Source of the DNA: Streptomyces termitum
GTDB lineage: Bacteria; Actinomycetota; Actinomycetes; Streptomycetales; Streptomycetaceae
Assembly: GCF_014650175.1 (NCBI RefSeq)
Contig: NZ_BMUL01000010.1
Span: 1 to 64,000 of the forward strand
Length of the DNA stretch: 64,000 nt
Direction: 5' to 3'
The notes under the pieces were generated by a model. That model was not told the origin of the DNA and did not search any database. It was given only the letters and a program-made list of their open reading frames with translations. The position numbers were made by a program, and so were the translations under genes. This document shows positions 7,449-15,747 of the stretch, one piece after another (the stretch's first letter is position 1; each line of letters starts with the position of its first letter).

Positions 7449-8316
7449 AGAGGGTTGCAGAAGGCTCGGTTCCAGGCATTTCCCTTGTATGGGTGGGGTG
7501 TTGCGGGCCGAGCCGGTGTGGGTCGAGACGTTTCACGGGCTTGCGGATCGACCGGTTCGCGAAGCTTGTGAAAGTGGTGAAGGAGCGGGGCGGGAACGGT
7601 CCCGGTGGTGGCCGGCCGTGGTGCCTGCCTCTGGCAGACCGGGTCCTGCCGGTGGCCGTCTACTACCGCACCAACCTCACCATGCGGCAGCTCGCCCCGC
7701 TCTTCGGGATCTGCGCTGCCACCGTCTGCCGGGTCATCCACCGCCTGCGGCCGCTCCTGGCCCTGGAAGCGGCCCTGCGGCCGGTCGCCGGCGTGGACCG
7801 GCTGTGGATCGTGGACGGAACCCTGATCCCGGTCCGCGACCGCACAGTGGGAGCCTCGTCCCGCAACTACCGATTCTCGGCGAACGTGCAGGTCATCACC
7901 GACTCGGACACCCACCTGGTCATCGCCTCGGCCTGGCCCGCACCGGGCAACAAGGCCGACGCCCACATCTGGCGGGAGTCGGGCCTGACGGCCACCGCGG
8001 CCGGGACGACGGTGATCGCGAACAGCGCCTGCCTCGGCACCGGCCTGATCGTCCCGCACCGCAAGAGAGCCGGCCGCCCCCTCCTGCGCGGCCAGGAGGA
8101 ACACAACGCCGAACACCGGCACGTCCGAGCCCGCGTCGAGCACACCTTCGCCCGGATGAAGAACTGGAAGATCCTCCACGACTGCCGCCAGAAAGGAGAC
8201 GGCCTCCACCACGCGGTCCAGGCCGTCGCCACCATGCACAACCTCGCCATGACACGGTGAAACAGCAGGCCAGATACCACTCCAGCCCGCCCAAGCCGAC
8301 CTTCTGCAACACCCTT
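7448..8316 (+). mobile_element. IS5-family insertion sequence, IS427-like, defective
   Basis: An 869-bp element is bounded by imperfect inverted repeats; the outer ends, read inward with the flanking TA, are TAAAGAGGGTTGCAGAAGG on the left and TAAAGGGTGTTGCAGAAGG on the right. It is flanked by TA at 7446-7447 and 8317-8318, the target duplication of IS5/IS427-type elements. Removing it restores CCTAGG at the end of the oxidoreductase gene, a target of the YTAR kind. The single gene inside is frameshifted and has an altered active site, so the element is likely immobile unless helped in trans. Exact ends rest on the repeat alignment. Confidence 0.75.
7489..8260 (+). pseudogene. IS5-family DDE transposase, frameshifted and active-site altered
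   Basis: Reading starts at ATG 7489 (MGGVLRAEPVWVETF) and then needs a +1 shift past base 7534 to continue as TGLRIDRFAKLVKVVKERGG and the rest of the transposase to TGA 8260. The long frame has the helix-turn-helix NLTMRQLAPLFGICAATVCRV, the first catalytic Asp in VDGTLIPV and the glutamate in RARVEHTFARMKNW. Where relatives have an Asp-Gly-Gly/Ala-Tyr second acid motif this copy reads IANSACLGTGL, so the second Asp appears to be Asn. A programmed frameshift, known in some IS427 relatives, is the alternative for the first defect but would not repair the second. Confidence 0.72.
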
Positions 8317-8462
8317 TAGGCCCTTGAAATCAATGCCGCCGCCGGAGTCAAGGCCGAGGACGCGCTCGCCTTTGTGCGGAGGTTGGCCACCGCGGTGGGA
8401 TTGCCGCAGCAGAGTTCCTGGGGGCGAGGGTAACGAGGAAAGAGAAGAAGAAAGAGGAGGGG
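8317..8462. other. short spacer with a possible gene remnant
   Basis: Downstream of the IS one frame (8322-8426) reads ALEINAAAGVKAEDALAF then about 17 more residues to TAA, with coding-like composition but no start. It may be the tail of a gene cut by rearrangement. I recognise no family. Confidence 0.25.
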
Positions 8463-8507
8463 GAACGGCCCCCGATCCTGGTGTCAGGTCCGGGGCGGGG
8501 GCCGTTC
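8463..8507 (-). terminator. terminator after the beta-glucosidase gene
   Basis: A perfect 12-bp stem (8463-8474 with 8496-8507) with a partly self-paired 21-base loop lies about 80 bases beyond the minus-strand stop at 8586. Confidence 0.7.
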
Positions 8508-8585
8508 GGCAGGTGGGGCGCTCGATGTGCCTGGGAGGCGGATGCCGAGGTGGGGCGCGGTTTCGGCATCCGCCGGTGCCGTCCG

Positions 8586-9818
8586 TCAGGCGGTGGGCCA
8601 ACGGCGGTCGCGGCCGGCCGTGCCGAGCCAGCTGGCGGAGGGCTTGGGGGTGCGGGCGAAGGTAGTGCGGTCGACGGCGATGAGGCCGAAGGTGGGCCGG
8701 TAGCTGCCCCACTCGTAGTTGTCGAGGGCGCTCCAGTGGAAATAGCCGTGTACGTCGACGCCATCGGCCATGGCGTCGACGAGACCGGCCAGGGCACCGG
8801 AGGTGTAGGCGACGCGGCGCGTGTCGTCGTCGGTGGCGATGCCGTTCTCCGTCACGACGAGCGGGACGCCGGGGACGAGCTCGGCGGCCCTGCGTACGGC
8901 CTCGCCGAGGGCCTGCGGGTAGAACTCCCAGCCGGTGAGGGTGCGTTCTGTGTCCTCGGGGACGGGCAGGAGGCCGTCGGGGCCGACCACGACGCGGGTG
9001 TATGTCTGGATGCCGAGCCAGTCGTCGTCGCGGGCCGCTTCCAGGAAGACGTCCTGGCGCGGGCGACTGTACGCTTCGACGGTCGCCTTCGCGCCGTCGA
9101 GCGCCTGGCATGCCTGGACGGAGACGGACCAGCCAGTGCGGACGTGCGGTGCGTGGGACTTGACCACTTCGACGGCACGGTGGTGGGCGCGGACCATGAC
9201 CTCGGTGAGACGGGCGTCCGGCGCGGGCAGTCCAGTGCTAGCGAGTTGTTCGGGCAGCACGTCGGACGGTGCGCCTGCGGCAGCCTGGGCCAAGACGGGC
9301 AGCAGGGCGGCGACCATGTTGGGTTCGTTGATGGTGCAGACGTGCTCGACGCCGTCGGCGTAGACCGGGGCGGCGGCCTCGACGAAGCGGGCGAAGCTGT
9401 CGACGGCGTCCTCGGCGTACCACGAGCCCCGGGCGGAGAACCAGCGCGGCGTGGTGAAGTGGTTGAGCGTCACCATCGGGCGCAGGCCGCGTGCGCGGGC
9501 GCCTTCGACCATGCGGCGGTAGTGGTCGATCGCGGCGTGGGAGATCTCGCCGGGGGCCGGCTCGATGCGGGCCCACTCGATGCTGAACCGGTAGTCGGTG
9601 AAGCCGAGCGCAGCGAGCAGGTCCATGTCCTCGGGCCAGCGGTGGAAGCTGTCGCAGGCGTCGCCGCTGGGCTCTTCGATGTGCCCGATGCCGTGTTCCA
9701 GGGCGAGGTGTTCCAGCTCCCACCAGTCGCTGTTGTGGTTGGCGCCCTCGGTCTGGTGGGCGGCCGTGGAGGCCCCCCAGAGGAAGCCCTCGGGCAGGGT
9801 GGTGCGGGGGTCAGACAT
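8586..9818 (-). CDS. GH1 beta-glucosidase
   Basis: The 410-residue enzyme is a glycoside hydrolase family 1 beta-glucosidase. FLWGASTAAHQTEG opens the barrel, the acid/base glutamate is E165 in TINEPN, and the nucleophile is E324 in VTENGI; DVHGYFHWSALDNYEW is the typical strand-8 region. At 410 residues it is somewhat shorter than the usual 440-480. There is no signal peptide, so it should hydrolyse imported glycosides in the cytoplasm. GGAGCAAGCACC precedes ATG 9818. It is the second gene after a sugar permease 62 bases upstream, with a divergent TetR regulator beyond: uptake, cleavage and control of one glycoside. Confidence 0.92.
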   Translation of the reverse strand: MSDPRTTLPEGFLWGASTAAHQTEGANHNSDWWELEHLALEHGIGHIEEPSGDACDSFHRWPEDMDLLAALGFTDYRFSIEWARIEPAPGEISHAAIDHYRRMVEGARARGLRPMVTLNHFTTPRWFSARGSWYAEDAVDSFARFVEAAAPVYADGVEHVCTINEPNMVAALLPVLAQAAAGAPSDVLPEQLASTGLPAPDARLTEVMVRAHHRAVEVVKSHAPHVRTGWSVSVQACQALDGAKATVEAYSRPRQDVFLEAARDDDWLGIQTYTRVVVGPDGLLPVPEDTERTLTGWEFYPQALGEAVRRAAELVPGVPLVVTENGIATDDDTRRVAYTSGALAGLVDAMADGVDVHGYFHWSALDNYEWGSYRPTFGLIAVDRTTFARTPKPSASWLGTAGRDRRWPTA

Positions 9819-9880
9819 GGTGCTTGCTCCTGTGCGGGAAGGGGATGGTGATGCCGTGGAGAGGGGAGGGCCGGCGGGCG

Positions 9881-11143
9881 TCAGGCGACGCGGCGCAGCG
9901 GCAGGACACAGAGTCCGCCGATGAGGGTGAGGACGATGGCGAGGACGAACAGTGCCGGGTATCCGAAGGCGGGCACGACCACGCTCGCGGTGATCGGTGC
10001 GAGCAGTTGTGGCAGGGTGTTGGCGATGTTGAGGAAGCCGAGGTCCTTGGCGCGGTTCTCCTGGTGGGGCAGCACCTCGGAGACGAGGGCCTGGTCGACC
10101 GCGCCGAAGCAGCCCAGGCCGAGGGCCGCGGCGCCGGTGAAGAAGTAGAAGGACCACAGGGCCGGGGCGAGCACCAGGGGAAGGATCGCGGCGGCCATGA
10201 CGGCGGTGCCGGCCAGGATGAACACCTTGCGGCGCCGGAGCCGGTCCGAGAGGGGCCCGCACACGGCGATGGCGGTGCCGGTCGCGAGCGCGGAGACGAT
10301 CGCACCCAGCGCGATGACCGAGCCGGCGTGGGCGGTGGTCAGGTGCAGGTGGTCGGTCAGCGTGTACAGCTGGTAGACGAGGACGAGGTTGATCCCGAGC
10401 AGGGCGAGCAGCCGTCCGCCCAGCGCCCAGAAGAAGTCGGCGTCCTTCGGCGGCAGCATGCCCCGGCCCAGCTCCCGAAGGGAGAACGGCGGGCGGGTCA
10501 GGTCCCTGGAGGACGTGTCCGGGGCGGCGAGGAAGAACAGCAGGGCGCCCGCCGCGATCAGCCAGGGCAGCCACCTGAGTCCCAGCGTCGGTGCGGTGAC
10601 CAGCGCGCCGGCCGCGACCGCGCCGAGGCTCTGCCCGACCAGCGTGCCGAGGCCGGTCCAGGCTGACGCCTTCCCCAGGCGCTCCGACGGGACCCGGTCG
10701 GGAAGCACCGCGTACAGCGGAGCCAGCATCGCGTTGAGTGCGATCTGGAACGCCACGACCAGGATGAGGAGCCCGGCGAAGCCGTCCGCGAAGGACACGG
10801 CGCTGAGGCAGCAGGCGGCGGCGAGGCCGCCGGCGGCGATCCACGGGTTGCGGCGGCCGTGGCGGGAGCGGGTGCGGTCCGACAGGAGGCCGAAGGTGAT
10901 GTTGGCGACCAGGGCGGTGGCCGCTCCGACCGTGGCCAGGACGGCGAAGTGGGTGAGTTTGGTGGCGGGGTCGAGCTCCTCCAGACGTGCCTGGAGGAGG
11001 GTCAGGCCGCCGGCGGCGGGAAGTGCCCAGCTCAGATGGGTGGCGGCGAGCAGGGGGCCCAGCCGGGCGGCTCTCGCGGGGGGCTTCTCGGTGTCGGTGA
11101 CGTCTTCGACCGACGTCGGACCGGCGGGTGGGGTGCGGATCAC
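9881..11143 (-). CDS. MFS/GPH-type sugar or glycoside permease
   Basis: The 420-residue protein has about 12 transmembrane spans and the loops GLLSDRTRSRHGRRNPWI and GPLSDRLRRRKVFI, which resemble sucrose/SLC45 and GPH-type glycoside transporters. GTG 11143 is used because AGGAG lies seven bases ahead. It is first in an operon with the GH1 beta-glucosidase, so it probably imports a beta-glucoside by proton symport. Expression should be controlled by the divergent TetR regulator through the inverted repeat at 11190-11224. The substrate cannot be read from sequence; a plant glycoside or cellobiose-like sugar is an inference. Confidence 0.82.
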   Translation of the reverse strand: MIRTPPAGPTSVEDVTDTEKPPARAARLGPLLAATHLSWALPAAGGLTLLQARLEELDPATKLTHFAVLATVGAATALVANITFGLLSDRTRSRHGRRNPWIAAGGLAAACCLSAVSFADGFAGLLILVVAFQIALNAMLAPLYAVLPDRVPSERLGKASAWTGLGTLVGQSLGAVAAGALVTAPTLGLRWLPWLIAAGALLFFLAAPDTSSRDLTRPPFSLRELGRGMLPPKDADFFWALGGRLLALLGINLVLVYQLYTLTDHLHLTTAHAGSVIALGAIVSALATGTAIAVCGPLSDRLRRRKVFILAGTAVMAAAILPLVLAPALWSFYFFTGAAALGLGCFGAVDQALVSEVLPHQENRAKDLGFLNIANTLPQLLAPITASVVVPAFGYPALFVLAIVLTLIGGLCVLPLRRVA

Positions 11144-11189
11144 GGACGGCTCCTACCTGCCGTGTGGCGTGCAAGTTTCCTCAAGGTAA

Positions 11190-11224
11190 CCAACGAAAAC
11201 ATTGATGGTCAAGGTTTTGATTGG
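11190..11224. promoter_or_regulatory. probable TetR operator in the divergent promoter
   Basis: CCAACGAAAAC (11190-11200) and GTTTTGATTGG (11214-11224) are inverted half-sites matching at 9 of 11 positions, in a locally AT-rich patch. They lie between the permease start (11143) and the TetR start (11246), where one dimer could repress both directions. Confidence 0.6.
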
Positions 11225-11245
11225 AGGCTCGTTAGACTCCTCTCC

Positions 11246-11935
11246 ATGAGCACTCCCAGGGGCCCGTACGCGAAGACCGCGGCGAAGCGGCAGAAGATCA
11301 TCGAGGCCGCGCTGGCGGCGTACGCGGAGGCGGGCAGCCGCAAGGTGTCGGTACGGGACATCGCTCAGCGCGCCGGCATGACGGACGCGGGAGTCCTGCA
11401 TCACTTCGGCGGCCGTGAGGCCCTGCTCACCGCTGTGCTGGAAGCCCGCGACGCGGCCGGCACCGAGGTCTACGGTTCCTTCGAGAAGCCCGGCGCCGGC
11501 TACGCGGACATGCTGGCGCAGAACGCAGCGACCCCCGGCCTGGTCAAGCTTTTCGTCGACCTCGCCGCGGCGGCGGCCGAACCCGAGCACCCTGCCCACG
11601 ACTTCTTCACCCGGCGCTACGAGCGTTTCCGCACCGAACTGACGGCCGCTCTCACGGACAGGGCGGCCGAGCGGGGCCGGGAGGCCACCGGCGCCGGGTC
11701 CCGCCTCGGCTCCACCTCGGCGGCGGGACCCGTCGATCCGGCCTGGGCCGCGCGCATCCTCATCGCGGCGACCGACGGGCTCCAGCTCCAATGGCTGCTC
11801 AACCCCGAGATCGACATGGCCGCCGACCTCGACCGCCTCGCTGACCTGCTGATCGACCGCACAGGCGCGAGTCCGGACGCGGAGGCGGCCGGATATACGG
11901 GGACGGGCGCCTCCGCGTCCGGACTCGCACCCTGA
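11246..11935 (+). CDS. TetR-family regulator of the beta-glucosidase operon
   Basis: The 229-residue protein begins with a TetR_N domain: KRQKIIEAALAAYAEAG, VSVRDIAQRAGMTDAGVLHHFGGREALLTAVLE. The C-terminal ligand domain is generic. It is transcribed away from the permease/beta-glucosidase genes and most likely represses them until a glycoside or breakdown product binds. Its last 20 codons are built on a perfect 20-bp inverted repeat (11867-11928) that looks like a terminator lying inside the coding region, so the C-terminal tail may have arisen when the reading frame ran into the terminator. No other gene follows for 580 bases. Confidence 0.88.
   Translation: MSTPRGPYAKTAAKRQKIIEAALAAYAEAGSRKVSVRDIAQRAGMTDAGVLHHFGGREALLTAVLEARDAAGTEVYGSFEKPGAGYADMLAQNAATPGLVKLFVDLAAAAAEPEHPAHDFFTRRYERFRTELTAALTDRAAERGREATGAGSRLGSTSAAGPVDPAWAARILIAATDGLQLQWLLNPEIDMAADLDRLADLLIDRTGASPDAEAAGYTGTGASASGLAP
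11867..11928 (+). terminator. 20-bp perfect hairpin inside the TetR 3' end
   Basis: Bases 11867-11886 pair perfectly with 11909-11928 around a 22-base loop, ending four bases before the TetR stop codon. It is the longest perfect stem I found in the window and is probably the terminator of the regulator gene. Confidence 0.7.
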
Positions 11936-12513
11936 GGAGCCATCCTCCCTCTCCGTACGCCGCGAGGTACCTTCCCCTCGGCCGCAAGGCTCGGGCGCTG
12001 CAGGCGGCGCCGCCTGGGCCATCGAGACCCTGTGCGCCTTCATCAAGGGGCGGTGCAACGCCGCCTTTCTCTTTGTCCGCTGCGACGCGCTCCCGCGCCG
12101 CCCCGCCCGCGCAGGCCGGCCCCTGCCGTGCCTCCTCGCCCGGCACGCCGTCGAGATCGGCATCGCCCTCAAGGTTCTCCCATGGCGCGGACACCCCTGA
12201 CGCCACCGGAAGGGGCAGGACAAGGTCTCATCCGGCCGTTCAGCCGAGGGCGCGGCGAAGCCCGCCGGGTGCGAGCCTCTGAAGCACGGGGCGTCTTCGG
12301 GTGCGCCCTGCCGATCAGCGGATCGCCTGCCCCGTCACGCGGAATGACGTCAGGTGCCGCACCCCCGCGCCCGCAGGGGCCGGGATGCGCAAGCGCAGGA
12401 TGACCGGCGGTACGACGGCTGCCGCGCTTCGGCCGATGCCGGTGGTGTCGGCCGAAGCGCGGCGCGAGGGCATCGGAATGCTCCTCGCTCAGGGAGCCGG
12501 CGGAGCGTCTGGG
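11936..12513. other. gene-poor 578-base spacer
   Basis: Open frames here lack coherent domains, ribosome sites and the third-position GC pattern of real genes. The only clear object is the hairpin at 12422-12462. The stretch may hold decayed sequence from past rearrangement, in line with the two IS5-type elements nearby. Confidence 0.4.
12422..12462 (-). terminator. terminator after the MMPL-linked TetR gene
   Basis: A perfect 15-bp stem (12422-12436 with 12448-12462) with an 11-base loop, 52 bases past the minus-strand TetR stop. Confidence 0.75.
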
Positions 12514-13101
12514 TCAGTCCAATGACCCAGCGGGCAATGCTGCGATGCCGCCGACCAGGAACGCGATGGCGGAGTCGATGCTCTCCTGCATCGGGTGGTT
12601 CAGGCACACCTCGGCGACCACCGCCGCTGAGGCCGCTGCGACCATCCGAGGTGCGAACGAGTCGGGATCAGCTCCCCGCTCGGCGGCGAAGATCCGTGCG
12701 CCGTTCTGGATCACCTGGGTGAAGCGACTGTTGGCGATTGCCCGGAGTTGCGGGTTCCGGTCGATCATCCGATCCCACAGCATGTCCAGCTCGGCCGTTT
12801 CGTCGCTCTCGGCGAGGTGCTGGCGCAGCCACGCCTCCAGCGCACCCAGCGTGCTGAGGCCCTCGTCCCGTTCGGCGAGCGCCCGGCTCAGCTGCCCGGT
12901 GAACTCCTCCAGGCGCGAGGTGGCCAGGTCCAGCTTCGTGGGGAAGTACAGCGTCACGGTGCGCGGCGAGACCTCGGCAGCCTCGGCGACGTCGGCGACC
13001 GTCGTCGCGTCGAACCCGCGCTCCTCGAACAGTTTGTACGCCGCACGCAGGATCGCTTCCCTGCGCCGAGCCTTGCCGCGCTCTCTCACACCCTCAGCCA
13101 T
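12514..13101 (-). CDS. TetR-family regulator of the MMPL exporter
   Basis: The 195-residue protein has a canonical TetR DNA-binding domain: RREAILRAAYKLFEERGFDATTVADVAEAAEVSPRTVTLYFPTKLDLA. The C-terminal part resembles the TetR_C domains of drug-sensing repressors. ATG 13101 is chosen over an upstream TTG because AGGA lies seven bases before it. The gene is divergent from an MMPL transporter, and an almost perfect palindrome with an extra half-site lies between them (13120-13165). That arrangement predicts repression of both genes and release by an amphipathic ligand or drug. The inducer is unknown. Confidence 0.88.
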   Translation of the reverse strand: MAEGVRERGKARRREAILRAAYKLFEERGFDATTVADVAEAAEVSPRTVTLYFPTKLDLATSRLEEFTGQLSRALAERDEGLSTLGALEAWLRQHLAESDETAELDMLWDRMIDRNPQLRAIANSRFTQVIQNGARIFAAERGADPDSFAPRMVAAASAAVVAEVCLNHPMQESIDSAIAFLVGGIAALPAGSLD

Positions 13102-13119
13102 GCGCAAATCCTACACCTG

Positions 13120-13165
13120 AAAGCATTTTTACAGCTCACTGCAAAAATGCTTTAGGCTGTAAAAA
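13120..13165. promoter_or_regulatory. TetR operator: 15-bp palindrome plus a third half-site
   Basis: Arms 13120-13134 and 13139-13153 are inverted copies of AAAGCATTTTT(A/G)CAG matching at 14 of 15 bases around CTCA. A third CTGTAAAAA half-site lies at 13157-13165. The AT-rich block is striking in this genome and covers the divergent promoters. Confidence 0.75.
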
Positions 13166-13195
13166 CTTGCAGGGTTCGTCGGAAGCGAGGACGTC

Positions 13196-15445
13196 ATGGC
13201 ATCGGTGCTGTACAGGTGGGGGCGCTGGGCGGCACGCCGCCGCGGACGCGTCATAGGCATGTGGCTACTGCTGCTCGCACTGATCGGCAGCCTCGGCCTG
13301 TCCCTGGCCGGACCCGTCAGCAAGAACCTCACCGTCCCCGGCATCGAGTCCCAGCAGGCCCAGAGCCTCCTGCGCCAGAAGATGCCCGAGGCCGCGGGCG
13401 GCACCATGCGCATCGTCGTCGCCGCGCCCCAGGGCGCCACCCTCGACGCCGAGAACGCGAAGGCTGCCGTCGGCCGTGGCCTCGCCGCGGCAGCCCGGGT
13501 CCCCGGAGTCGTCCACGTCACCGACCCCTACAAGAGCCAGACCCTCTCCCCGGACCGCACGATCGCCTTCGCCGACGTCCAGTTCCGCGACGCCGCCGAC
13601 GAGATCCCCGACACCGCGAAGGACGCCCTCGCCGGCTCCCTGGCCCCCGCCCGCGACGCCGGCCTGCAGGTCGAGTACGGCGGCTCCGTCATGGATCCCG
13701 ACACCGAGGTCGGAGGACCCGCCGAGATCGTCGGCGTCGTCGTCGCCTTCGCCGTCCTCGCCGTCGCCCTCGGCTCCCTCATCGCCGCCGGTCTGCCCCT
13801 GCTGACAGCGCTCATCGGCGTCGGGATCGGTGTCCTCGGCGTCCAATTCATCGCCAACGCAGTCGAGATGACCAGCACCGCCACCGTCCTGGCCCTGATG
13901 ATCGGCCTGGCCGTCGGCATCGACTACGCCCTGTTCATCCTCGCCCGCCATCGCGAGCAACTCGCCGACCCCGACACTGATGTCGAGGAATCAGCTGCCC
14001 GCGCCACCGCCACCGCCGGCAGCGCCGTCGTCTTCGCCGGCGCCACTGTGATCATCGCGCTGGCCGCGCTCGCCGTCACCGGCGTCCCCTTCCTCACCGT
14101 CATGGGCCTGGCCGCCGCCGCCACCGTGCTGCTCGCGGTCCTCATCGCCGTCACGCTCGTCCCCGCGCTTCTGGGCCTGCTCGGCGAACGGCTGCGCCCA
14201 CGCGCACCGAAGACCAACAGGCGCAAGGACACCACCTGGTCGCTGGTCTGGGCCCGCACCGTCACTCGCAAGCCCCTGCTGGTCCTGCTGGCCGGAACCC
14301 TCGGACTCCTCGCCGTGGCCATGCCCGCCAAGGACCTGCGCCTGGGCCTGCCCAGCCACGCCTCCCAGCCCGCCACCACCACCCAGCACAAGAGCTACGA
14401 CCTGCTCACCAAGGGCTTCGGCCCCGGCTTCAACGCCACCCTCACCGCGGTGGTCGACACCAGCCGCATCCCGGCCATCGACCGCGAGGCCGCCCTCGGC
14501 CGCCTGGCCACCTCACTCGATCGAGTCCCCGGCCTCACCCGCGTCGGCACTCCGATCCCCAACAGTGACACCACCCTCGCCGCCATACCCGTCATCCCTG
14601 CCACCGGCCCCGACGACAAGGCCACCACCGACCTCGTCGCCCACCTGCGCGACCTGAAGGCTGGTGCAGCCCGCGACGGCGCCACCCTCTACATCGCCGG
14701 CGCCACCGCCGCCGCCATCGACGTCTCCGCCAAACTCGCCGACGCCCTGCCCCTGTTCATCGCCATCATCGTCATCCTCGCGCTGGCCCTGCTGACCATC
14801 GCCTTCCGCTCCGTGCTCGTCCCCCTCAAGGCCGTCGCCGGGTTCCTGCTCTCCATCGCCGCCTCCCTCGGTGCCACCGTGTGGGTTTTCCAGAGCGGTC
14901 ACCTCAACGGCCTGCTCGACATCCCCACCGCCGGCCCCGTCACCGCCTTCCTCCCCGTCCTGCTGATCGGCGTCCTGTTCGGCCTCGCCATGGACTACGA
15001 AGTCTTCCTCGTCAGCCGCATGCGAGAACACTTCCAGCACACCCGTGACGCCGACGAAGCGGTCACCCACGGCGTCGCCGCCAGCGGACGCGTCGTCACT
15101 GCAGCTGCCCTCATCATGGTCGCCGTCTTCGGCGGCTTTGTCTTCAACCACGACCCGATCATCAAATCCATCGGATTCGCCCTCGCCATCGGCGTGTTCA
15201 TCGACGCCTTCATCGTCCGCATGACCCTCGTCCCCGCCGCCATGGCCCTTCTCGGCCACCGAGCCTGGACGCTCCCCCGCTGGCTCGACCGGATCACTCC
15301 CGACGTCGACGTCGAAGGCACCAACCTCCCCCAGCCTCCGGCCAAGACCATTGCCTCCGCCACCGAGCGGACCCCAGACCCTGCCGACCACTCCCAGGTT
15401 CTGTCGTCAAATGTCACACCCACATCAGGAGTGACGCGAGGGTGA
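13196..15445 (+). CDS. MMPL-family RND transporter
   Basis: The 749-residue protein is an MMPL-type RND transporter: an N-terminal membrane anchor (VIGMWLLLLALIGSLGLSLA), an external domain, and two membrane blocks each carrying the proton-relay motif, GLAVGIDYALFILARHREQL and FGLAMDYEVFLVSRMREHF. Such pumps move lipids, siderophores or hydrophobic drugs outward by proton motive force. GAGG lies five bases before ATG 13196, and a TetR operator lies just upstream. The last 16 or so codons come from the end of an adjacent IS fragment (from about 15397), so the native C-terminus has been replaced; this region follows the last helix and may not matter for transport. Confidence 0.9.
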   Translation: MASVLYRWGRWAARRRGRVIGMWLLLLALIGSLGLSLAGPVSKNLTVPGIESQQAQSLLRQKMPEAAGGTMRIVVAAPQGATLDAENAKAAVGRGLAAAARVPGVVHVTDPYKSQTLSPDRTIAFADVQFRDAADEIPDTAKDALAGSLAPARDAGLQVEYGGSVMDPDTEVGGPAEIVGVVVAFAVLAVALGSLIAAGLPLLTALIGVGIGVLGVQFIANAVEMTSTATVLALMIGLAVGIDYALFILARHREQLADPDTDVEESAARATATAGSAVVFAGATVIIALAALAVTGVPFLTVMGLAAAATVLLAVLIAVTLVPALLGLLGERLRPRAPKTNRRKDTTWSLVWARTVTRKPLLVLLAGTLGLLAVAMPAKDLRLGLPSHASQPATTTQHKSYDLLTKGFGPGFNATLTAVVDTSRIPAIDREAALGRLATSLDRVPGLTRVGTPIPNSDTTLAAIPVIPATGPDDKATTDLVAHLRDLKAGAARDGATLYIAGATAAAIDVSAKLADALPLFIAIIVILALALLTIAFRSVLVPLKAVAGFLLSIAASLGATVWVFQSGHLNGLLDIPTAGPVTAFLPVLLIGVLFGLAMDYEVFLVSRMREHFQHTRDADEAVTHGVAASGRVVTAAALIMVAVFGGFVFNHDPIIKSIGFALAIGVFIDAFIVRMTLVPAAMALLGHRAWTLPRWLDRITPDVDVEGTNLPQPPAKTIASATERTPDPADHSQVLSSNVTPTSGVTRG

Positions 15446-15747
15446 CAGCTGCTTCGCAGGACTCGGCGGTCTTGTCGTAGCGGGTGGCGATCTCTCGCCA
15501 CTGCTTCAGACGGTTGAAGCACCGTTCCACGACGTTGCGGTGCTCGTACGCCTCGCGGTCGAAGGCCGGCGGGCGGCCTCCGCGGCTGCCGCGCCCGGCC
15601 CGGTTGCCGACCTGGTCAACCCGCTCGGGAATCGTGTGCGGGATGCCCCGCCGGCGGAGCCAGGCGCGGATGGCTTGGGAGCTGTAGCCCTTGTCGCCCA
15701 GGACGTGATCGGGCCGGGTCCGGGGCCGACCGGGGCACCCGGATCTA
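15397..15747 (-). mobile_element. truncated IS5-family element
   Basis: The left end begins near GGTTCTGTCGTCAAATG (15397), which looks like a terminal repeat, and the element carries the last third of a transposase on the minus strand. The other end is missing: the transposase frame stops abruptly near 15747, where a different repeat (15748-15802) begins. The fragment is fused to the MMPL gene and supplies its stop codon. Confidence 0.7.
15414..15747 (-). pseudogene. IS5-family transposase, C-terminal fragment
   Basis: Read on the minus strand, about 110 codons encode RPRTRPDHVLGDKGYSS, IPHTIPERVDQ, NVVERCFNRLKQWREIATRY and AAVTLASLLMWV, ending at TGA (15414-15416). This is the C-terminal part of an IS5-type DDE transposase common in Streptomyces. 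It holds the second Asp (in GDKGYSS) and the Glu (in VVERCF) but lacks the first Asp and the N-terminal DNA-binding region, so it is dead. The 3' end overlaps the altered 3' end of the MMPL gene on the other strand. Confidence 0.85.

Noticed and set aside
6794..8260. Continuous 488-codon frame from the oxidoreductase into the transposase
   Set aside because: The first half is an out-of-frame reading of the oxidoreductase; only the IS-internal part has transposase motifs.
8586..11174. An 862-residue minus-strand fusion of permease and beta-glucosidase
   Set aside because: The N-terminal part is the permease gene read out of frame; separate starts with ribosome sites exist at 11143 and 9818.
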